Shown here: positions 19,101 to 28,100 of the stretch, one piece after another
How positions within the stretch are numbered: position 1 is the first letter of the stretch
Layout: each line of letters begins with the position of its first letter
Source: Providencia rettgeri
GTDB lineage: Bacteria > Pseudomonadota > Gammaproteobacteria > Enterobacterales > Enterobacteriaceae
Reading direction: 5' to 3'
Assembly (NCBI RefSeq): GCF_001874625.1
Contig: NZ_CP017671.1
Coordinates: 558,001-622,000, forward strand
DNA length: 64,000 nt
Program-made: the position numbers and the translations under genes
The notes under the pieces: generated by a model
Database searches by the model: none
What the model saw: only the letters and a program-made list of their open reading frames with translations
What the model was told of the DNA's origin: nothing

Positions 19101-22100
19101 GCAATGTTGCTGTGTAGTTGCCGTTATTGTGATCTACCCATGCCACACTGCCCGTTTGGTTATGTTGTAGCGCAATATGTTTACTGCTAACTCCTTTGAG
19201 TGGGTTGTGGAAGGTATCTTTTAAGCTGACGGTCAGTTGCACATTCGTGCCAGATGTTAACGCTGTTTTTGATGCACTTAGTACCACGCTGCTAACAACA
19301 CCTTGCTTGTCTTTTATACCACTGCCATCTGTCGTTGCGGTAACGGTATCGGCTTGTGCCACGTTTAGCGTTTTTGGCTTGGATGTTAGCCCATTGGTAG
19401 AAATAACCACCTCATGAGCACCACTGAGTTGCCCCGCTAATGTTCCTGTGTAGCTGCCATCCGCTTGTTGATTGACGTTAATTTTTTTCGGTTTAAGCTG
19501 ATCGATTGCGACCTCAACCTGTTGGATGCCGTCAACCGGGTTCCCTTGAACATCGGCTAAGGTAAACGTTAAGGTACTTTCTGCCCCTGCGCCTACAGAA
19601 GGGGTTATATGGGTGATAACAACCTTGTTGATGTGTTTATCTCCTTGTGTTTTTTTCACGTCAATCTTAACCGGATCACTTTGCGAACTGTTAACCTTAG
19701 CGACTAAGAGGTCTTCACCCAATGCCGTTAACATTAAGTCCGCAATGTAGGTCCCATCTTTGTTATCAACCCAAAGCACATTACCGGTTTGGTTGTGGGT
19801 TAATTTGATGTTTTTAACATCAATACCACTTAGAGGGTTATCAAACGCATCTTTTAAGGTCAGCGTCAGTCTTACACTATCCCCTGATTTCAGGTTTTGA
19901 GTTGATACCGCTGTGAGCTCGGCGGTTTTGACCACGCCGCGTGCACCCTGCGTACCCGTTCCCGAGGTGTTGGTTGCCGTGATGACAGAAGCCACATTAA
20001 CTTCCCACGTTTGCTGTGCGGTTTGTTTATAGGCAGTCACTTTAACCGTATATTTACCGACTTTTTGCGGTGGCAAGGTCACGGTGTAAGCCCCTTTTGA
20101 AGTTAAGGATTCAGTGAAAATGGCGTCTATCAGTGCACCATTGAGCGTGACCTTAAAGTCATCAGCAATTTGCGTGACACCATGTTGATTGATATCAAGG
20201 GCTTTCACCGTCAGTGTTGGCGAGTTACCTGCTGCTGTTGGGGCAATAGGGCTAAGCTCCAGTGTGCTAATTTGCGTCACTTGGTTGGTATTTTGTACGT
20301 CAACAGTGACAGCTTGGCTTGCTATTGAGTTTACTGTGGCTTTCAGTGTATCAGGCCCCAGTTTATTTAACGGCAATGTTGCTGTGTAGTTGCCGTTATT
20401 GTGATCTACCCATGCCACACTGCCCATTTGGCTATGTTGTAGCGCAATATGTTTACTGCTAACTCCCTTGAGTGGGTTGTGGAAGGCATCTTTTAAGCTG
20501 ACGGTCAGTTGCACATTCGCGCCAGATGTTAACGTTGTGTTTGGTGCACTTAGTACCACGCTGCTAACAACACCTTGCTTGTCTTTTATGCCACTGCCAT
20601 CTGTCGTTGCGGTAACGGTATCGGCTTGTGCCACGTTTAGCGTTTTTGGCTTGGATGTTAGCCCATTGGTAGAAATAACCACCTCATGAGCACCACTGAG
20701 TTGCCCCGCTAATGTTCCTGTGTAGCTGCCATCCGCTTGTTGATTGACGTTAATTTTTTTCGGTTTAAGCTGATCGATTGCGGCCTCAACCTGTTGGATG
20801 CCGTCAACCGAGTTCCCTTGAACATCGGCTAAGGTAAACGTTAAGGTACTTTCTGCCCCTGCGCCTACAGAAGGGGTTATATGGGTGATAACAACCTTGT
20901 TGATGTGTTTATCTCCTTGTGTTTTTTTCACGTCAATCTTAACCGGATCACTTTGCGTGCTGTTAACTTTGGCGACTAAGAGGTCTTCACCCAATGCCGT
21001 TAACATTAAGTCCGCAGTGTAGGTGCCATTTTTGCTATCTGTCCAAACTGGAGCCAGTCGTTGGTTATGGGTAAGCTTAATTGCTGAGGTATCAACCCCT
21101 ACCAGTGTGTTATCAAACGCATCTTTTAACGTCAGCGTTAGTTTTATCGTATCCATTGATTTGAGGTTGGCGGTGGTTTTTATGGCCAGTTCAGCGGTAT
21201 TAACCACACCTATCTGACCCTGAACCCCAGAGCCATCGTGATGGGTTGCTTTGGTGACCGTTGCAGCGTTTACCACCCAGGTTTGTGTTGCTGTGTGTGT
21301 ATTCGCACGAACTTCAACTGTATAGCTACCGGCTTTTTTAGGCGGTAAGGTGGCGGTATAAGTCCCTAGTTGTTGGCTATCTTCAGTGAAAGTTAGGTGC
21401 TGTGACGTATTATCAAGTGAAACTTTAAAGTTATCAGCAATACCCGTGATGCCATGGTTATAGATATTAACGGCTTTCACTGTCAGTGTTGGCGAGTTAC
21501 CTGCTGCTGTTGGGGTAATAGGGCTAAGCTCCAGTGTGCTAATTTGCGTCACTTGGTTGGTATTTTGTACGTGAACAGTGATAGCTTGGCTTGCTACTGA
21601 GTTTACTGTGGCTTTCAGTGTATCAGGCCCCAGTTTATTTAACGGCAATGTTGCTGTGTAGTTGCCGTTATTGTGATCTACCCATGCCACACTGCCCATT
21701 TGGCTATGTTGTAGCGCAATATGTTTACTGCTAACTCCTTTGAGTGGGTTGTGGAAGGTATCTTTTAAGCTGACGGTCAGTTGCACATTCGCGCCAGATG
21801 TTAACGCTGTTTTTGATGCACTTAGTACCACGCTGCTAACAACACCTTGCTTGTCTTTTATGCCACTGCCATCTGCCGTTGCGGTAACGGTATCGGCTTG
21901 TGCCACGTTTAGCGTTTTTGGCTTGGATGTTAGCCCATTGGTAGAAATAACCACCTCATGAGCACCACTGAGTTGCCCCGGTAATGTTCCTGTGTAACTG
22001 CCATCCGTTTGTTGAGTGACTGAAACAGAGATTGGTGGGTGCTTATCGATTTTCACCGTTACGTCATCGATGCCATTGACAGGGTTACCCTGATCATCGA

Positions 22101-25100
22101 TTAATGCAACCACAAAGGCGCTGTTTGCTCCTGCTGCAACTTGGGTAACATCAGTAATGTTGATTTGTTGGATAGCCTTGTTGTCTGCTTGCGCGGAGAC
22201 ATAAATGGAAACGCTCTGGCTTTGTTCGTTATTCACGGCGATAAAGAGCTGGTCTTGACCTAATTTTGTCAGCTTTAATGCTGCGGTATAGGTGCCATTT
22301 TTTCTATCTGTCCAAACTGGAGTCAGTCGTTGGTTATGGGTAAGCTTAATTGCTGAGGTATCAACCCCTACCAGTGTGTTATCAAACGCATCTTTTAACG
22401 TCAGTGTCAGTGTTACATTATCCCCTGATTTAAAGCCTTGAGCCGGTGCGATTGTGAGCTCAGCGGTTTTTACCACGCCATGTTCACCCTCTGCGCCATG
22501 CTTATTGTTGGTGATGGCGTTTGGTGCGCTGACGTGTAAGGTTGATTCTGTTGAATGAATACCACCAACCGTAACCTTTATTTTATGATCGCCGGATTTT
22601 TGACCTGAAAGCGATGAGGTGTAGATCCCCGTGTTTTTGGCTTTTTCAGTGATATTAATTAACGTTTCTACACCATCAATAGAAAGGATTGCACTACCGT
22701 TCACTCCTGTGACAGGCAGGGAGTTTGCATCAGTTAATACAATCGTGATGGTGCTGTTTTTACCTGCTGCTGGGCTAGGTAGCTTGTTAATTTCGACCTT
22801 ATGAATTTGAGTTGCACCCGTCGCATTATCGACGTTAATTTTCAGCGGTGAACTGTCTTTCTTATTTACGGTAACCATTAATTGATCTTCACCAATAGCG
22901 GTTAACGGTAAAATAATGGTATAGCTTCCATTGCGGTTGTCTGACCAACTGACAGTGCTTGCTTGCTTGTTCCGCAATTGAATAGCTGAGCTATCAACAC
23001 CTTCAAGGGTGTTACCAAAGGCATCTTTTAGTATTACGGTTAATTGTAACGAATGCCCTGATTTGAGACCGTTGGGCGACGAAGAGGTTAATTTAACAGT
23101 TTTAACTACACCACGTTGATTTTCTGCGCCACTCCCATTTTTTGCTGTCGCTTTAATGGTCGTAGGCTGTTTTACTTGCCACGTTTTTGTTGATGTGTGA
23201 CGGTTAGCACTCACCTCAATAGTATAATCTCCTGTTTTTTCTACAGGTAATGCGGCGGTGTAAATGCCTTTGTGGGTTGAGGATTCAGTAAAAGGTATTG
23301 ATCGAGACTGTTTGTTGATCTTAACAGTGATATGGTTAGCAATTGCAGTAACCGGGTGCTTATTATTATCAGTAACTTTTACTGTAATAGTTTGAGTTTC
23401 ACCTGCTTCACTTGCATAGATAGGCTCAAGTACAACATGGGTGATTTTTGTGCTTTCTATCGCATTATTCACCACAATATTGACGTTTTGGGCATGCCCA
23501 TTGATGCTCACTTTTACTGTGTCGCTAGCGAGTTGGGTTAGCAATAAATCAGTGGTATAAGTGCCATCTTGGTTGTCTTTCCACGTCACGTTGGTTTTTT
23601 GGTTGTGCGTTAGCGTAATGCTGTTCAGGTCAATCCCTTTAAGGGGGTTGTTAAATGCATCTTTTGCGGTGACCGTTAGCTTTAGAGAGTCACCAGATTT
23701 GAGTGCGGTAATTGACGACGTATTGAGTGTTATATTGTTAACGACACCACGGTCACCAGTATGGCCTTTGGGATTGGCTGTAATAGTGGTTGCGCCATTG
23801 ACAGTCCACTCTTTTGATTGTGTTTGGTTACCAGCTTTGATTTCGACAGTGTATTTCCCTGCCGTCATTGCTGGCAAGGTGCCAATGTAAGAGCCTTTAT
23901 TTTGTGTAGATTCAGTCAAGGTGACAGCCACTTTTTGACCGTTTACCGCTACAGTGATGGCATTTGCAATATTTGTAATTGCATGACCTTGATTATCAAT
24001 AGCTTTCACCGTAATAGTGGGTTGATTACCTGCTTCGCTATTGGAAATAGGCTCTAAACTTAATGCGGTGATATGGCTGACTTGCTCGCTATAGGCCACA
24101 TCAATAGCCACTTCATTACTTTGGATGCCATTGGCCTCAACCTTTAATGACGCTTTTCCAAACTGAATTAACTGTAGGCTTGAACGGTAAGAACCATCTT
24201 GATTATCTTGCCATGGCGCATTTTTATTCTTGCTTTTAAGTAAGTTAATTAATTTTGTATCAACACCTGTTAAGGTATTACCAAACGCATCTTTCATGGT
24301 CGCGGTTAGGGTTAGGGTGTCGCCAACTTTTAGACCATTATGGGGTGATATTTGAAACTCAATGGTGTTGAGGGTGCCGCGTTCATTTAATTGGCCCTGC
24401 GGGGAGGCGGTAATAGTGTTTGCTGCTCCTACCACCCAGATCCTTGTCTCGGTTTTCGTGTTAACTTTGACATTAATTATGTAAGTGCCAGGCATTTGCG
24501 CCGGCAAAACAGCCATGTAGGTGCCTTTGTTTGTTGTTGATTCTGCTAATTGTAAAGTGTTTGTCTCCCCTTCAATGGTGACTTGTATTTCATTTGCTAT
24601 TTGGGTCACAGGATACTGATTAGCATCAGTCACTTTTAGTGTAATAACTCTATTGTCACCTGTTGCACTAGAGGGGATAGCGTCAAAGATGATATTGCTC
24701 ACTTTGGCACTATTTGTCGTATTAGCGACGTTAATTGGTGTGTGAGGTGTTTTATGACCACTAATTGAAGCGGTTAATTTATAGTCTCCTATTTGAGTTA
24801 ATGGCAAGGTGGTTGAGTAAGTTCCGTTAGCGTTATCAATCCATTGTAGTGTTCCAGCATTATAGCCATCAAGAATAATATTACTGGTGTCGATCCCTAT
24901 TAATGTATTACCAAATATATCGGTTAGCGTTACCATCACACGGAGTGCGTCGCCTGATTGCAGATTGGCTACACTACCGGTGGTCATGGTAATTTTATCG
25001 ATAACACCTTTTGCCCCTTGCAGACCACTGCCAGTTGGGTTTATTGATTTAATGGGTTTTGATTTCTCAACTACCAGTGTTTTTACGCCTGACAGCTTAT

Positions 25101-28100
25101 TATTCACTTCCGCGATAATACTATGCTTACCTTCGTGTTGCCCTGGAAGAATAACCTCATAGGTTTGAGGGGCGATTTCTTTGATGGGTAGTGTGTGTTT
25201 TTTGCCATCAATTTCAATAATTATTTCCTGTTCACCAACCACAGGGTTACCATTTTTATCGGTTAATTTAACAGTCAGTGTGCTATTAGAACCTGCATCT
25301 GCTTTTTCTATTTTGGTAATTTCAACTTTACTGACGTTATTTTTACCCGAAGCGTTGCTGACTTGAATGGCCGTCGCAGGGGTTTTTTGACCGTTAATTG
25401 AGGCGGTTAAATCTTTTGAGCCAATCTCTGTTAATGTGATGGTGGTGGTGTAAGAACCATCGCCTTCATCCTTCCAAACTGGTTTGCCGTTAAACCCGTC
25501 AAGGTTGATAGTATGGGTATTGATCTCGGTTAAACCGTTATGAAAGGCATCAGTGATAGTTACTGTGATCCCAAGCTGATCGCCAGATTGTAAGTTGCTG
25601 GTATCGCCCATTGTCATGGCAATGTTGTTGACAACACCTTTTTCCCCAAGTTTTCCGGTATTATTCGATTTTATTGGTGTTGGTTTCGCGACCACGATTG
25701 TATTTTCAGTTGAGACCTTACTATTCACATTCGCGCTAATGCTATGATTACCCGCTTGCAGTGCTGGTAGCGTGACCTCATAAATACCCGGTTTCCTTTC
25801 TCTCGCTGGCAGTTTATGGGCTTGACCATCAATATTGATAGTTATTTCTTTTTCACCGGCCACTAGGTTGCCATGTTTATCGGTTAACTCGATAGTCACA
25901 ATACTATTTGAGCCTGCCGCTGGTTTTTCTGTTTTGGTGATTTTCACCTGGTCGACATGGGACGCCCCTGTGGCGTTATTAACCTGTACTTCTGTGAGTG
26001 GGCTGCGGGTACCATTGACTGAGGCGGTTAAATCATTGCTGCCAACCTCGGTTAAGGTCAAGGTAGTGGTATAAGAGCCATCGCCATTGTCTCCCCATTT
26101 TAAGGTATTCCCTTTGTGTTTACCGACATCGATATTATCGGTATTTAAACCAGCTAAACCGTTACCAAAGGCATCTGACACCGTTACGGTGACATCAAGA
26201 GGATTACCGGATTCAAAACGGTGAGTGTGATCAACCGTGATAGCCACTTTGTCAATAACACCTTTCTCGCCTAGTTGGCCCGTTCCGTTTGGGTTGTTCG
26301 GGGAAATTGATTTTGGCTGCTCAACCAGCAACTTTTCTTTAATTGATGTGGTGCCATTCAAACTAACATGAATATCATGTTTGCCTGCTTGTAGCGCTGG
26401 CAATGTGACCTCATAAATACCCGGCTTTCCTTCTTTTGCAGGTAAAGTGTAGGGTTTGCCATCAATTTTAATCACCATTTCCTGTTCACCAACCACAGGG
26501 TTACCATTTTTGTCGGTTAATTTGACAGTCAGTGTGCTTTGCGCGCCCGCTGCTGGGGTAGGGGGATTGGTAATAACGATTTTGCTAACTTTGTCTTTTC
26601 CTTTGGCATGGCTAACTTGGGTTTGTTTCTGTGGGCTGGTAGAGCCATTAATAGAAACAGTGAGGTCATTATTGCCAATTTCTGTTAATTCAATATTGGT
26701 AGAGTATGAGCCATCTTGGTTATCGACCCATTTCAACGTATCGCCTTTGTGTTTACCAATGTTGATATTATTAGTGTCTAGCCCTGACAAACCATTGTTA
26801 AAGGCATCTGTGATGGTTACGGTGATTTCGAGCTTATCGCCAGATTGTAGATGGCTGGTATCACCTGTGGTGATGGCGATATTATCGACGACGCCTTGCT
26901 CACCTTTTTGCCCTATACCACTCGGGTCTTTAGGCTTGATAGGTTGTGGCTTATCAACAATTAGCAATTCTTTGGGGGACTCTTTCCCGTTAACGACCAC
27001 TGAAATATAATGGTTGCCTGCAATTTGCCCCTGAATAATAGCTTCATAAGTACCTGAGGAGGTTTCTGTTACTGGCAAAGTGTGTGGCTGACCATCAATA
27101 TTAACGGTAATTTCTTTTTCGCCGACTATGGGGTTGTTGTGTTTATCACTTAACTGGAAAGTCACGGTACCATTTTCACCTGCTGCGGGTTTACTGATGT
27201 TGGTGACTTTCACGTTATCGACATTTTTAGTGCCTGTGGCGTTGCCCACTTCGACTTTAGTGGCTGGGCTCATTGTTCCATTAACAGAAACAGTTAAATC
27301 ATTGGTACCGACTTCGGTTAATGGTAAAGAGGTGGTGTATGAACCATCACCGTTATCAATCCATTTCAATGTATCGCCTTGGTATTTGCCAATATTGATA
27401 TTATTGCTGTTTAAATCTGTTAAGCCGTTACCAAAGGCATCTTTAATGGTGACGGTAACATCAAGCGTATCCCCAGATTGCAAAGAGTAGGGAGAACTAG
27501 GCGTTATAGTTATATTATCAACAACACCTTTTTCCCCTTTTTTTCCTGTCCCATCTGGCGTGAGAGGAGTAATTGGCTTCGGAGACTCAACGATTAGAAC
27601 TTCTGGGGAAGATGTGTGTGTACCAATAGTCACCGTTACGTTTGGTGTACCGCTTTGTTGTCCCGGTAATGTGCCGATATAAACGCCACTACCTGCAAAA
27701 GTTTTACTTATTGTAATGGGGGTTGGTTGACCATCGATGTTGGCTATTACGCTACCATCAGCCCCAGAAATTGGGTTGTTATATTGGTCAGTTAAAGAAA
27801 TCATGATGATACTATCTGTACCCGCGGCTGTTTTCTCAAGGTCTAAAATGGAGACATTGGCTAGCTGACCAAATACAAAATTCACTTTTACTTCAACGCG
27901 TTGTTCATTGAGTGTTGCGGACAATTTAGTTGTTCCCGCTATTTTGCTGTCCACTTCAACATCAGTGTTACCCTGCTCATCGGTTGGGCTTAGCTGTGTG
28001 GCATTGGCATTTTCAGCATCAAGTTGCAGCATGGCACCCTGAATTGGGTGTGCATGGTTATCAGTGATATGGAATTGAATTTTATTTGTAGATTTTCCAT

